DNA from: Rhodopirellula sp.
Lineage (GTDB): Bacteria > Planctomycetota > Planctomycetia > Pirellulales > Pirellulaceae
Reading direction: 5' to 3'
Length of the DNA stretch: 38,684 bases
NCBI GenBank assembly: GCA_002690925.1
Contig: NZGD01000175.1
Span: 1 to 38,684, forward strand
The position numbers and the translations under genes are program-made. The notes under the pieces are model-generated. The model was given only the letters and a program-made list of their open reading frames with translations. It was not told the DNA's origin and did not search any database. How positions within the stretch are numbered: position 1 is the first letter of the stretch; the number at the start of each line of letters is the position of its first letter. Positions 17,996 through 27,048 of this stretch are shown one piece after another.

Positions 17996-18952
17996 ATGGG
18001 ACGAATCGTTAGCAGATCTTTGCTCAAGACTCCTGTAGCGATGTTCATTTTCAATCGACCTGATGTGACGGCGCGAGTGTTCGCTGAAGTACGGCGAGCG
18101 CAACCAAGGCAGTTGTTTCTGGTCAGTGATGGGGCGAGATCAGAACGACCTGATGAGCAACATAAGGTTTCATTGACACGTGAGCTCGTGACCGACGTGG
18201 ATTGGGACTGCGATGTGAAAACTTTGTTTGCTGATCAAAATATGGGGTGTAAAGCACGGGTCTCGAGTGGGTTGGCTTGGGTGTTTGAGCAGGTAGAAGA
18301 TGCAATCATTCTTGAGGACGACTGCTTACCACACCCCAGTTTTTTCGGCTATTGTCAGGAATTACTCGATCGTTATCGTGATGATGAGCGAATTGGTGCG
18401 ATTAGCGGTAACAACTTTCAGGATGGGACAAGTCGCACACCTTACAGCTATTACTTTTCGAAGTACTTTCACTGTTGGGGTTGGGCCTCTTGGCGACGGA
18501 CTTGGGAAAATTTTGACTTGGATTTCGAAACATGGCCCTCCTTTCGAGATCAAGGTGGTTTGTCGACCGTTGCTGATTCTCCAACGGAGTCTTGGTACTG
18601 GCAACGTCTTTTCGATGAACAGTACTCAGGTAATACGAAAGTCAGTAGTTGGGCTTATCCTTGGCTCTATAGTGCTTGGGCTCAGAACGCGCTGACGATT
18701 CTGCCGGACGTCAATCTGATCAGTAACATTGGATTTTCTGGCGGTGGAACTCATTGCACCGATCCAGACTCCAAATTTGCCGATATGGAAGTTCATGACA
18801 TAGGTGCATTGGAGCATCCTGAGATGATTTTTCGTTCCGTTGCAGCGGATCGATTTTCATTTGGACGCAATTACTACCGCGATTCGATTTCTCGTCGAGC
18901 GCGACGCATTTGCCAACAGATATTTGTAGGTGCTGGTAGTGCGGTAACCTGA
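17996..18952 (+). CDS. Family 2-like glycosyltransferase
   Basis: 318 residues. The start VAMFIFNRPDVTARVFAEVRRAQPRQLFLVSDGAR is the nucleotide-sugar-binding half. The acidic motif AIILEDDCLPHPSFF (E107-D108-D109) is the metal/UDP-sugar site. HCWGWASWRRTWENFD and SWAYPWLYSAWAQNALTILPDVNLISNIGF match GT-A proteins of the hypothetical glycosyltransferase/HlpA type. It probably adds a sugar to a surface glycan. ATG 17996 is the longest reasonable start; ATG 18041 is possible. No ribosome site is evident, and no other glycan genes lie next to it. Confidence 0.8.
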   Translation: MGRIVSRSLLKTPVAMFIFNRPDVTARVFAEVRRAQPRQLFLVSDGARSERPDEQHKVSLTRELVTDVDWDCDVKTLFADQNMGCKARVSSGLAWVFEQVEDAIILEDDCLPHPSFFGYCQELLDRYRDDERIGAISGNNFQDGTSRTPYSYYFSKYFHCWGWASWRRTWENFDLDFETWPSFRDQGGLSTVADSPTESWYWQRLFDEQYSGNTKVSSWAYPWLYSAWAQNALTILPDVNLISNIGFSGGGTHCTDPDSKFADMEVHDIGALEHPEMIFRSVAADRFSFGRNYYRDSISRRARRICQQIFVGAGSAVT

Positions 18953-19079
18953 CGAGATGATTTTTTTACCCAGTATCCGCGATTCAACATGTTCATCAAC
19001 TACGTGGCAGGGTGAATGAGGTGAAGAGGGGAACGGTGTCGGCACTCGATCGCAGTACTTGGCACGCTCGTCAAGCTAG

Positions 19080-22000
19080 TTACTTCTGAAACGCTTCATC
19101 TTCAAGCCATTTGATCATTGTGTTGAAGACTTCGTGTGCGTTGATGAGGTGATGAGCAGAAAACAGGAGATGTTTTTTTTGTGTGCTTCCCAAGTCTGCA
19201 AACATGGGCTTTTGAGAAGTTTCAACGGGAAAGACTTGATCTGAGGTTCCATTCATCATCAGGATGGGTTGTTTGACCTCGGGCGTGAAGTGAAAGCCCT
19301 GTATTTCTGGACGAGTTTTATGCCAATTTGTATAGCCTCCCGACAGTAGTACGGCTGCGCGATAACGGGTATCAGTCGCCAGAGCCATGGGGGCTCGAAT
19401 TGCTCCGTTGCTCAAACCAAAGTAGACGATTCGCTTCGGGTCGACATCGCTGCGAGTCAACAGATAGTCGATCACTCGCGAGCCATCTTTGGTCACCGCA
19501 ATGTAGTCGTCTCTTGCTCGAATGGGTGTGTTTTCAAATTGCTGGTTTAAAGTGCTACCCGACCACCTTTCGTATGTGCCTTGATAGACAGGGAAGCAAA
19601 CGATCCTGCCACTGTCTGCTAGTCGCTTCAATAAAGGGACGTGAGGCTCGTTTTCCAGCTTGAGTTCCCTACCATTTTCCCATGCTGTGACACCCGGCAC
19701 GAAGATGATCGTTTCCATCTTGTTCAAGGTATTGTTGGGTATCAGAAGATGTACCTTGAATCGCTCATTGTTGTAGGCCGCGGTAAGTTCAATCACATCA
19801 TGACGAACCTGAGGTTTTTTTATGACACTGGCATCCACAGAATGAATGACTGGACGCAGCGGTAATTCGTGATCATAAAGATACATCGCACGAAGTCTTT
19901 CAAATGGTTCACGCTCCGGTCCCAAGTCAAGACTTGCGGGTTTCGCTACGCTTGCCAGCACTTCCGCTGAAGGTTCAGATCCCTCTGGGTATCGAACGCA
20001 TCGGAACCCATTTTGCATGCTGCGATCCCAGGGTGAAATGCTGAACGACTCGCTGAAGGAGTAGTGGGGTGAATCCCAGTCTCCTCCAAGATTGTATCGT
20101 TTGCCTTCATTATCGGAGGTCTGACACCATTCTCTCGCATTACCAGCAAGATCGAGAGCGTCGAACCGTCCGACACCCGTCATACTCCCGCATGGTGTGG
20201 GACCAGAACTGAGAAAATTACCAGCGGCCGCCATGATGCCTGGTTGGTCGGAGTCGGCAGCCCATTTCCAGTGATGCAGGGTTGGCAAGTGCTTGGAACG
20301 GAATTTGGCGTAAGCACACGCTTCAAACCAGCTGATACCACCCACGGGGTGTTTTGCATTACCTATGGGGTAGTGACCATTTTGCCAGCCTGCCGGAGCA
20401 GGTTTCCCCGTCAGGTCTGTGAACCATTCCATCGCTTTCTGCCATGGAATGGTTTCTGCTTGTTGCTCGAAACGAATTCCATCCCAGAATGAGGGATCTT
20501 GATAGCCACCTGCATCGACAAAGGTCTGGAAGTCTTCATTTGAAACTTCGAGTCGGTCGATCCAGAATTCTCCTAATGGCAACCCATCTTTCATTTCGTT
20601 GTTGTAGATCCAAACCATTCCGGCAAGTTGAGATTCCTCGCGTACAAGATAGCCACACGCAGAGGTATCAAGTGCCTTTGGTACTTTCAGCTGTAAGTCC
20701 CGTGAAACGTAGCCAGGCTTTTCAAAACGTATTCGGATTGGCCCTTTTGGAAGTTGGATATTTATGAGAGGCGTTCTACCAAGAGTTATCCATTGATCTC
20801 TTCCAGAGGCGGCATCACGAATTTTGACACATGTGTCAGCGGGGAGTTTATCGAAGCTGCTGGTCAAAACGAGATCACTCATGATCTCTTCGAATAAGGG
20901 ATCTGCTTTGATCTGTGGCTCAAGTGATTGCAGCATTTGATAGGCGGCGACTGTCTGCTGATCGTTAATCAGATCAAGGATTTTGGGCGCAATAATCTCC
21001 CTCGCCTCTTGAAGTTGCTGTGCCTGATTTTGCGTTCTTTCCAATTCACTGGATGTTTTCGCAAGCTCCAGTTCTTTATTCCGTCGTGCGGTATCTTCGA
21101 TGTAAATCACAAGACTTGTCAGCGGCAACACGATGAGCATCAGCAACATCAAGATGTATGCGGTGACTTGGTACCGATGTCTCCTGACAAAGAGTTTGGT
21201 TTTTCTGAAAATTGAGTGTGGGCGGGCTTGAACGGGAACATTTTTCCGAAATCGTTCAATATCTTCTGAGAAAGATTTTGCTGTGGCGTATCGGTCGTCT
21301 GGATCTTTTTCCAATGACTTTGCGACAACCCAGTCCAATTCGTGTCCAAGCTGTCTCGTGAGCGCTGCGGGTGTGGTCCGCCGGTTTTCTGAAACCTGTT
21401 GCCGCTTTTCCGAAAGCTGAACACTTCGACTCAGTGGACGGGGAACCTTTTGACGCGTGGTAGCGAGGTGTTGTTCAAGAGTTTCTGCCGTACTGTACTC
21501 TTGAGCCAGAGGAATTTCGCCACTCAACAGTTCATGCAGAATCACGCCTAACGCATAAATATCGGATCTCGTGCCGATATCTCTTGGGTTGGCCCCTGTC
21601 TGCTCGGGGCTCATGTATGTCAGGGTGCCTATGATCTGATCCGCTTGCGTGAGCTGGTTGTCAGCATGCAGATCCAAATCACGAGATTTCGCTACACCAA
21701 AGTCGATGATTTTTGGAACCGGTTCGTGGTTGTATTCTGTGATCAGAATGTTGGATGGTTTCAGGTCTCGGTGAATCACGCCCCTGTAATGTGCATGTTG
21801 CACTCCATCACAAATTTTCTGAAACAGCTTTAGGCGTGCGCGAATTGGCAGTTGATGATCATCGCAATAACGGGTGATTGATATACCGTCGATCCACTCC
21901 ATCGCAACGAACGGTTGTGAGTTGGCGGTTGAGCCAGCGGCGTAGACAGACGCAATGTTCGGGTGGTGGAGTGTTGCCATGAAGCGGCGTTCAGATTCAA

Positions 22001-22370
22001 ATCGCTCTGCTGCTTGCTGGTCGAACTGTGTTGTCCTCAGCAGTTTTAAAGCAACTTTGCGGTTTATTGGCTCCAATTGCTCCGCCAAATAAACCACTCC
22101 CATACCGCCTTCACCGATTTTTCGGATAAAGCGGTAGCCCGAAATTTCAGGCATTTCCAAGCTTATGCTCTGTGTAGGATCGACCGATTTTTCACCGCTA
22201 GGCGTATCAAGAATCTCACATGATTCTTGATCAGCGTAAAGCAGTTTTTCCAGTCGCGTTCTCAACGCAGTATTTGTTCCACAGACCTGATCGAGATACA
22301 CAGATCGAAGGCTGTCTGACTCAATATTTGCGGCAACACGGAAGATCTTTTCTTCGTCCAGTGTCGACAT
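19080..22370 (-). CDS. Ser/Thr protein kinase fused to PEGA, FGE-like and alpha/beta-hydrolase domains
   Basis: 1096 residues. Kinase at about 78-380: GEGGMGVVYLAE loop, K109, HRDLKPSN (200-207), DFG (223-225), SPEQTGA. Transmembrane helix at about 403-424, then a coiled coil (KELELAKTSSELERTQNQAQQL). PEGA-like repeat at about 511-562 (ITLGRTPLINIQLPKGPIRIRFEKPGY). SUMF1/FGE-sulfatase fold at about 583-794 (MVWIYNN, FWIDRLEVSNEDF, HPVGGISWFEACAYAKF, LDLAGNAREWC, NGFRCVRY). Esterase-like alpha/beta hydrolase at about 860-1090, with nucleophile GLSNG (S987), D1044 and H1073/H1074. The kinase is cytoplasmic and the sensor/hydrolase part is outside. The sigma gene lies 132 bases upstream on the same strand, a usual planctomycete pairing. 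All kinase catalytic residues are present, so it should be active. Confidence 0.9.
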   Translation of the reverse strand: MSTLDEEKIFRVAANIESDSLRSVYLDQVCGTNTALRTRLEKLLYADQESCEILDTPSGEKSVDPTQSISLEMPEISGYRFIRKIGEGGMGVVYLAEQLEPINRKVALKLLRTTQFDQQAAERFESERRFMATLHHPNIASVYAAGSTANSQPFVAMEWIDGISITRYCDDHQLPIRARLKLFQKICDGVQHAHYRGVIHRDLKPSNILITEYNHEPVPKIIDFGVAKSRDLDLHADNQLTQADQIIGTLTYMSPEQTGANPRDIGTRSDIYALGVILHELLSGEIPLAQEYSTAETLEQHLATTRQKVPRPLSRSVQLSEKRQQVSENRRTTPAALTRQLGHELDWVVAKSLEKDPDDRYATAKSFSEDIERFRKNVPVQARPHSIFRKTKLFVRRHRYQVTAYILMLLMLIVLPLTSLVIYIEDTARRNKELELAKTSSELERTQNQAQQLQEAREIIAPKILDLINDQQTVAAYQMLQSLEPQIKADPLFEEIMSDLVLTSSFDKLPADTCVKIRDAASGRDQWITLGRTPLINIQLPKGPIRIRFEKPGYVSRDLQLKVPKALDTSACGYLVREESQLAGMVWIYNNEMKDGLPLGEFWIDRLEVSNEDFQTFVDAGGYQDPSFWDGIRFEQQAETIPWQKAMEWFTDLTGKPAPAGWQNGHYPIGNAKHPVGGISWFEACAYAKFRSKHLPTLHHWKWAADSDQPGIMAAAGNFLSSGPTPCGSMTGVGRFDALDLAGNAREWCQTSDNEGKRYNLGGDWDSPHYSFSESFSISPWDRSMQNGFRCVRYPEGSEPSAEVLASVAKPASLDLGPEREPFERLRAMYLYDHELPLRPVIHSVDASVIKKPQVRHDVIELTAAYNNERFKVHLLIPNNTLNKMETIIFVPGVTAWENGRELKLENEPHVPLLKRLADSGRIVCFPVYQGTYERWSGSTLNQQFENTPIRARDDYIAVTKDGSRVIDYLLTRSDVDPKRIVYFGLSNGAIRAPMALATDTRYRAAVLLSGGYTNWHKTRPEIQGFHFTPEVKQPILMMNGTSDQVFPVETSQKPMFADLGSTQKKHLLFSAHHLINAHEVFNTMIKWLEDEAFQK

Positions 22371-22502
22371 GAATTTAATTCTCCCTGCCGGTTCACCCTC
22401 TTATGGATTAACAGAAACCCGCTCTGACATAGAGGACAGTGCGATTAATGGCAGTGAAAACATGACAAAAAACAGGTGTTTAACTCAATTACTGCTCATA
22501 TC

Positions 22503-23099
22503 TCATGGATTTCCATCCATTTTGACTTTCAACCATGCTCTGGCGTATCGCCAATCCTGATCAGCGGTTGAAGTTGAAATTTCAAGAACTTCCGCTGCCT
22601 CACGATTTGATAACCCTGCAAAAAATCGCAATTCGACCAACTTGGATTTTCTTGGATGACTCTCAGCAAGAATAGTCAACGCCTCGTTGAGCGTTAGAAG
22701 TACCTCAGGGCTCGCAGTTAAAGTTTGTTCAATCTCATGACTACTGACACGATTGAATTCACCACCGCCACGTAGGGATTTTTTTCTCCGAGCTTGCTCA
22801 ATGAGAATTCTTCGCATTGCGGTCGATGCCGCGCCAAAAAAATGAGCACGACTGTTCCACTTTTGCTGGTCCGTACTTTTGGTCAGTCGTAAATATGCTT
22901 CATGAACCAACGCCGTTGCTTGCAGGGTTTGGCCAGCTGGTTCCGCTGCCAGTCTCGATGCAGCCAGTTTCCGCAACTCTGCATACACCAAGGGTAGCAA
23001 GTCAGCTGATGCATCAAGGTTTCCGTCTTGCATGTTTCTCAGCGCAGATTCAACCTGCTGTTGCTGCTGTTGAGTCGTGTCATGCATCGGGAGACTCAT
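22503..23099 (-). CDS. ECF-like sigma factor (TIGR02999-type) paired with the kinase
   Basis: About 198 residues. A Gln-rich start (TTQQQQQQVE) precedes LPLVYAELRKLAASRLAAEPAGQTLQATALVHEAYLRLTK, the hallmark of the Sig-70 ECF-like subfamily. W-SRAHFFGAASTAMRRILIEQARRKKSLRGGG follows. Region 4 is LVELRFFAGLSNREAAEVLEISTSTADQDWRYARAWL. It recruits RNA polymerase to a target promoter set and is presumably controlled by the downstream kinase. ATG 23099 is chosen; ATG 23087 and TTG 23105 are alternatives in frame. No ribosome site distinguishes them. Confidence 0.9.
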   Translation of the reverse strand: MSLPMHDTTQQQQQQVESALRNMQDGNLDASADLLPLVYAELRKLAASRLAAEPAGQTLQATALVHEAYLRLTKSTDQQKWNSRAHFFGAASTAMRRILIEQARRKKSLRGGGEFNRVSSHEIEQTLTASPEVLLTLNEALTILAESHPRKSKLVELRFFAGLSNREAAEVLEISTSTADQDWRYARAWLKVKMDGNP

Positions 23100-23578
23100 T
23101 CGCAATTAGGTGCGCGGAGGTTAGCTTGGGGCGTCGACTTTAAGGGTAGAGACAACCCGTAGCACGATGATCAGGTTTCTGAACATTGCGCTACAATGTA
23201 ACCGAAACTTGAAGGGCTGGAAATGTTTTCCTCGCTCAGTGCAGGAATAGCGTGGTATAAAAAATGAGCCCCCCCATTCAGCGAATGTGTACAGATTGGA
23301 CTTGTACATATCAATGTGCTATGGGGTAGCAAGACACTGCGGCAACCGTATCAAAGATCATTTATACATTTAAAACGTAGGATGCTGCTTACACATTTCT
23401 CTGGTGAAACGCTCCGTTTTTGGCCAATGATTTGCAAAACGGGTTCTTTGCCAATGGTTTATCAGCCTCGTTTTGAGACCGAGCCTTGGAGACTGCTAAG
23501 TCCGCATCCTTTGAGCACAAAAGGCCTGTCAGGACTTGAAGTCGGCAACTTCTTGTCGACGGTTCGGAATCAAACAGT
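23100..23578. other. Intergenic, nothing assigned
   Basis: 479 bases between two minus-strand genes. Frames of 62-111 codons occur on both strands but overlap each other and lack family character. TGTACA appears twice, nine bases apart, at about 23288-23308, and may be chance. Confidence 0.4.
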
Positions 23579-24220
23579 TCAGCCTTTGCAGATTCCGCAT
23601 GGTCTTCCTTCGTTGGCACTACATGGGCGACCACGTTTGGTGTTCTTGTAGTTCTTGCATTGGGAGTTGTGACGGACTCCCGATGACAGGTTGAGCCAGT
23701 ACCCAGTCACAGGGCCTTCGGAAGACTTGCTGCTTGCATTGGGAGTTCGTGGCTGTCTTCGGAATTCCCAAGGAGCGATCGGTTGGCTGTCAGCCCACAG
23801 ACCGAGTTTGCTGTTTCTTGCTTTCGTCTCTAAACTTGCCAAACGCTCTTCGTCGTTGTAGTACTTGTAGTGCCAGGCCCAACCGCCTTCGACCATCTTC
23901 GCATTTATGTCTGAATCAAGGTAATGAATGATACCGAGTGTTCGCCCGTATTTATCTTTGCCAGTTTTCTTAAGGGTGATGGTTTTTCCAAAGACCATTG
24001 CTGACAGAGCCTGCTTGGATTTGTTCCCAAAACTTTGATTTGTTTCTGGAGCGTCGATGCCATAGAGGCGAACTTTCAGAGGTTTTTGGTTCACCAGAAG
24101 TGTAACAGTGTCACCGTCAGCGACACTGACCACTTTGCCAGTCAAATGCTCCGTGATCTTAGGTGGCGTGGCAAACGTGAGACCAGCAAAAACGAGAATC
24201 AGGAATGCTGTAAAACGCAT
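23579..24220 (-). CDS. Secreted thermonuclease (SNase family) with Cys-rich tail
   Basis: 213 residues with a signal peptide (MRFTAFLILVFAGLTFA). The SNase fold is complete: VVSVADGDTVTLLV (D35/D37), VRLYGIDAPETNQ (R51, D56, E59), KDKYGRTLGIIHY (R93), GWAWHYKYY and ARNSKLGLWAD. By comparison with staphylococcal nuclease these are the calcium ligands and catalytic Arg/Glu. The last 45 residues, beginning TGYWLNLSSGVRHNSQC and ending CSANEGRPCGICKG, form a conserved Cys/His module also seen on other bacterial SNases, probably metal-binding. It cuts DNA and RNA outside the cell or in the periplasm. Confidence 0.9.
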   Translation of the reverse strand: MRFTAFLILVFAGLTFATPPKITEHLTGKVVSVADGDTVTLLVNQKPLKVRLYGIDAPETNQSFGNKSKQALSAMVFGKTITLKKTGKDKYGRTLGIIHYLDSDINAKMVEGGWAWHYKYYNDEERLASLETKARNSKLGLWADSQPIAPWEFRRQPRTPNASSKSSEGPVTGYWLNLSSGVRHNSQCKNYKNTKRGRPCSANEGRPCGICKG

Positions 24221-24552
24221 GAGGTTGGTGGGGCTGAAAGGGCTGTGTCAGGGTGATCGATAGGAACGATGCCATCACTCACAAGAGCGATTGGTTGCCA
24301 ATGGTCTTGTGGTGGATCGAGGGATCCCCGCGATTCTGACGAAAAGCCTCAGTGCCGTTCACTGTTTCTAGGGCCGCTAAGACCAGTTTGAACAATTCGT
24401 TGCCTTGCTCCTTTAGTTTACTTCATGCGATCCAGGCGGCAATACAACTGTAGGAAACGGCCAGTCGTGAAAGAAATCCGTTTTGAAGATTTCGCCGAGT
24501 ACCTTATGAACCTTTCAGCTTCATCCGAAAAGGTCAGAGAAAGCCGTATGAG
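24221..24552. other. Intergenic, nothing assigned
   Basis: 332 bases between the nuclease start and the recombinase debris. The plus-strand frame from 24425 has no recombinase character, so the 5' part of the recombinase is truly missing rather than frameshifted here. Confidence 0.4.
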
Positions 24553-25235
24553 ATGGCAGCATCATGCAACAAGCATGGCGCGATGGTTCGTGGGATCCTA
24601 CGCTGCGAGTGCTGCGACTCGGCGATATCCCACACCTACAGGTCCAAGGGAAGCCGGCAGTATCGCTACTACGTCTGCGGCAGGGCACGCCTGCGCGGCT
24701 GGGACGAGTGTCCATCCCCGCCAGTGAGATCGAACAGTTCGTCGTTGAGCAGATCAGGGAGATGGGGAGCGACCCAGAGCTGATCCAGGAAGTGACCGCC
24801 AAGGCGTGCGAGCAGGCATCGGCCGAGATAGTGAAACTACAGCAGGAACACCAAACGCTGCTCAAGCAGATTCGCACCGACTGGGAGCAGATCGAAACGC
24901 TGGCCGTCTCGTGCGATACGACCAAGCGAGTGTCGGCTTTCGCGGATTTGAATCAGCGGCAAGAGATCGCCAAAGGGCGTCTTGGTGAGATCGAAGCAGA
25001 GTTCGAATCGCTCGCATCCGAGCAGATCGATACTGCCGAGGTGACCGCGGCATTTTCGAACTTTCACGAGCTTTGGGCGCAGTTACGACCTAATGAACAA
25101 GCTCGGCTTCTGGCCCTTCTTGTCGAGCAGGTCGACCATGATGGGCGGCACGGGAACGTCTCGATCACCTTCCACCCGACTGGCATCCGAACATTGATGC
25201 AGGAGTCGGTCGACCTCTGTGAGGTGGCAGTATGA
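24553..25235 (+). pseudogene. Large serine recombinase, C-terminal remnant with frameshift
   Basis: The recombinase zinc ribbon is in the frame of 24553: RGILRCECCDSAISHTYRSK, RQYRYYVCGRARLRGWDECPS, with all four Cys ligands. Near 24715-24725 the sense passes to the frame ending 25235: IPASEIEQFVVEQIREMGSDPELIQEV, then the coiled coil (ASAEIVKLQQEHQTLLKQIR ... RLGEIEAEFESLASEQID) and the C-terminal LWAQLRPNEQARLLALLVEQVDHDG. The N-terminal resolvase catalytic domain (Ser nucleophile) is absent, so the gene is dead. Its stop overlaps the next start by four bases (ATGA), as in intact copies of this module. Confidence 0.85.
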
Positions 25236-25405
25236 CCGGCAAGCTCACCGTCAGCCGCAAGTTCCATGTCGCTCGCGAGGGTCTTGGTCGCAAGCGGTTC
25301 CGTGAAGGCGAGGAGGCGGCGAAACCTGCTGGGCGTGTCCAGCAGGTGTCTCGGGTGATGGCACTTGCCATCCAGTGTGACCAGCTAATACGCGACGGCA
25401 TGATA
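25232..25405 (+). pseudogene. Recombinase-associated small gene, 5' half
   Basis: MTGKLTVSRKFHVAREGLGR, then a basic linker and GRVQQVSRVMALAIQCDQLIRDG: this matches the start of the small protein I recall directly downstream of planctomycete serine recombinases. The frame stays open to 25438, but after G56/M57 the residues (IFTAFKGCSTH) no longer resemble the family, whose next part should be a DNA-binding-like 'AELARLGHVTRARxTQIM' helix pair. That missing part appears about 12 kb away at 37.5 kb. Role unknown, perhaps a recombination accessory factor. Confidence 0.7.
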
Positions 25406-25652
25406 TTTACCGCTTTTAAAGGGTGTTCGACACACTAGGGATCGGATGAAAAATGGGGCGAAGCTCGGTAACCGTGGAGGCTGGGTATCTGATCACGTGG
25501 TTATCTGGGAATCTTGGGTTGATTGGGGGGTTGTGCCTCGCGTGGTAACGCTGTAACATAGGTACTGTACATTTATTTACTATTCGCAGCCCTCAGCGTC
25601 GGTATGTCGCATGTACAGAGTTCCACGAACCAAGAAGATCAGAGAGTCAACC

Positions 25653-26438
25653 ATGAAACAATTTCGCAAATACGCATCGAGTTGTTTTGCTCTCGCGACG
25701 CTGCTGACATTCCAGTCCACCGCGATCGGAGGACTCATTGTCGTTGACAGCGATACGGACGGAACCAGCGCTACCCGGGATGGAAATTTCAATTTCACTG
25801 ACGGATACGTCAAATTATTTGATTTCAACTATCTGTCTGGGAGTCTCACAGAAGTCGATGTGAAAATTTCCAGCTTCACTAAGACGGTAGAGGCGTTCCC
25901 TAATGATTTCAGCATCATTTTTTTACTCCAAGGTACACCGGCGAACGTAGCGGTAGCACAGATTGGGACAAGCGGAACCCACATCGGAGCATCCTCTAAG
26001 CCAACAATCGACGGAATGCAAATCGGCGACACTGGATTCGTCTACGACGCCAATGGGGGAATCGATAAATATTTATCCGGTGGGTTCACGAAATTGTCAT
26101 ACGCCAGCAACGTAGGAACTCAGAACACGACAACGCTCGAGCAGGTTTTTGACATAACATCAGAGGGGACTCTGCAAATAGAATCCGGCAAATCAATAGT
26201 GACGACCGAAAAGCGTTTAAACGAGGTTGATGCAGCCAAACTCTCAGCATACTACTTTAATGGGTACACTGCCGGACGCGTTCTATCTAACCAAACACAA
26301 CCAAGCGGCAGATGGCAAGGAACAATTGAGTTTACAGCAACAGGTGGGTCGAATGCCGTACCGGAGCCAGGGACGTCAACGATGGCAGCGTTAGGCATGT
26401 TGACACTCCTCGGAGGACTGCGACGCCGGCGGCGTTAA
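25653..26438 (+). CDS. PEP-CTERM exported protein
   Basis: 261 residues from ATG 25653. A signal peptide (MKQFRKYASSCFALATLLTF) precedes a beta-rich body: LIVVDSDTDGTSATRDGNFNFTDGYVKLFDF, then GSLTEVDVKISSFT, and IEFTATGG near the end. The C-terminal sorting tail has all three parts: VPEPGTSTMAALG, the hydrophobic TMAALGMLTLLGGL, and RRRRR. PEP-CTERM proteins are exported, processed by an exosortase and surface-attached or released. Ligand unknown. The frame extends upstream to 25611 without a leader. It stands alone, near the left edge of the accessory block. Confidence 0.85.
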   Translation: MKQFRKYASSCFALATLLTFQSTAIGGLIVVDSDTDGTSATRDGNFNFTDGYVKLFDFNYLSGSLTEVDVKISSFTKTVEAFPNDFSIIFLLQGTPANVAVAQIGTSGTHIGASSKPTIDGMQIGDTGFVYDANGGIDKYLSGGFTKLSYASNVGTQNTTTLEQVFDITSEGTLQIESGKSIVTTEKRLNEVDAAKLSAYYFNGYTAGRVLSNQTQPSGRWQGTIEFTATGGSNAVPEPGTSTMAALGMLTLLGGLRRRRR

Positions 26439-26559
26439 CTTCACTGTGGACCCAATTAGGTTGCGTTGAGCAGTCCAAGAATTGTGAGCCGTTGAGTTCC
26501 GAAGATCTGCCTTCCACAAAGCCTCATGATGCAGGGTGGTGAGGTCCAGAGGCTCTAAC

Positions 26560-26840
26560 TTCTTAGACCACGACCCTAGACCACTGGTTACCCATCTGCA
26601 CCATCGTCTCTGGTAACCGTCGATTCTGGTTTGAATTGCTTGTTGCTCATAAAGCTGGCTTACCCGTGAGCCGAAATTCTGTCGCGTTTTGTTAGCCACA
26701 CTCAGGCCATTGGGCTTAAGTGGTAGCCAAGAAAATCAAATCCATTGGCAACCCGACCGACGAACGTCTTGCCAGGGTGCTGCCACACTTCTAATTGGTT
26801 CAGCACCTGATTGATGATGCGGGCCGTTTTCGATAGGTCG
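26560..26840 (-). pseudogene. Reverse transcriptase fragment (group II intron-like)
   Basis: On the minus strand, ARIINQVLNQLEVWQHPGKT then FVGRVANGFDFLGYHLSP lies in one frame. GLSVANKTRQNFGSRVSQLYEQQAIQTRIDGYQRRWCRWVTSGL follows in another, with the shift near 26715. 'FDFLGY' and the Arg/Trp-rich 'YxRRWxRW' are C-terminal motifs of bacterial reverse transcriptases. The polymerase YADD region and everything upstream are missing. Degraded mobile DNA. Confidence 0.7.
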
Positions 26841-27012
26841 CGTCATTCACAGCAATCGACAGCCGACGCTTTCCGAATGGATCGGTGGTGTAGCCGTCTT
26901 CGATCGCGCGCTTTCTGACCTAGAAATGAAAAAGCTCGCGACCATTGGGAATTGCTCGGTTGTGGTTCCGTAAAAGCGTCCAGGACCTTGCGTTCCTCAC
27001 TCCCTGGGTATA

Positions 27013-27040
27013 CCATATATGGGATGGTTTCTATATATGG
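27013..27040. promoter_or_regulatory. Twin 10-bp palindromes, candidate operator of the IclR regulator
   Basis: CCATATATGG (27013-27022, perfect palindrome) and CTATATATGG (27031-27040, one mismatch) are 18 bases apart. They lie immediately before or over the first two in-frame ATGs of the regulator. IclR proteins often repress their own gene from palindromic sites near the start. If this is the operator, translation starts at ATG 27049. Confidence 0.5.
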
Positions 27041-27048
27041 ATCAAAGA

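Noticed and set aside
17857..17997. 46-residue leader-like small protein on the minus strand
   Set aside because: Its ATG overlaps the glycosyltransferase ATG on the other strand; no ribosome site, no homologue recognised.
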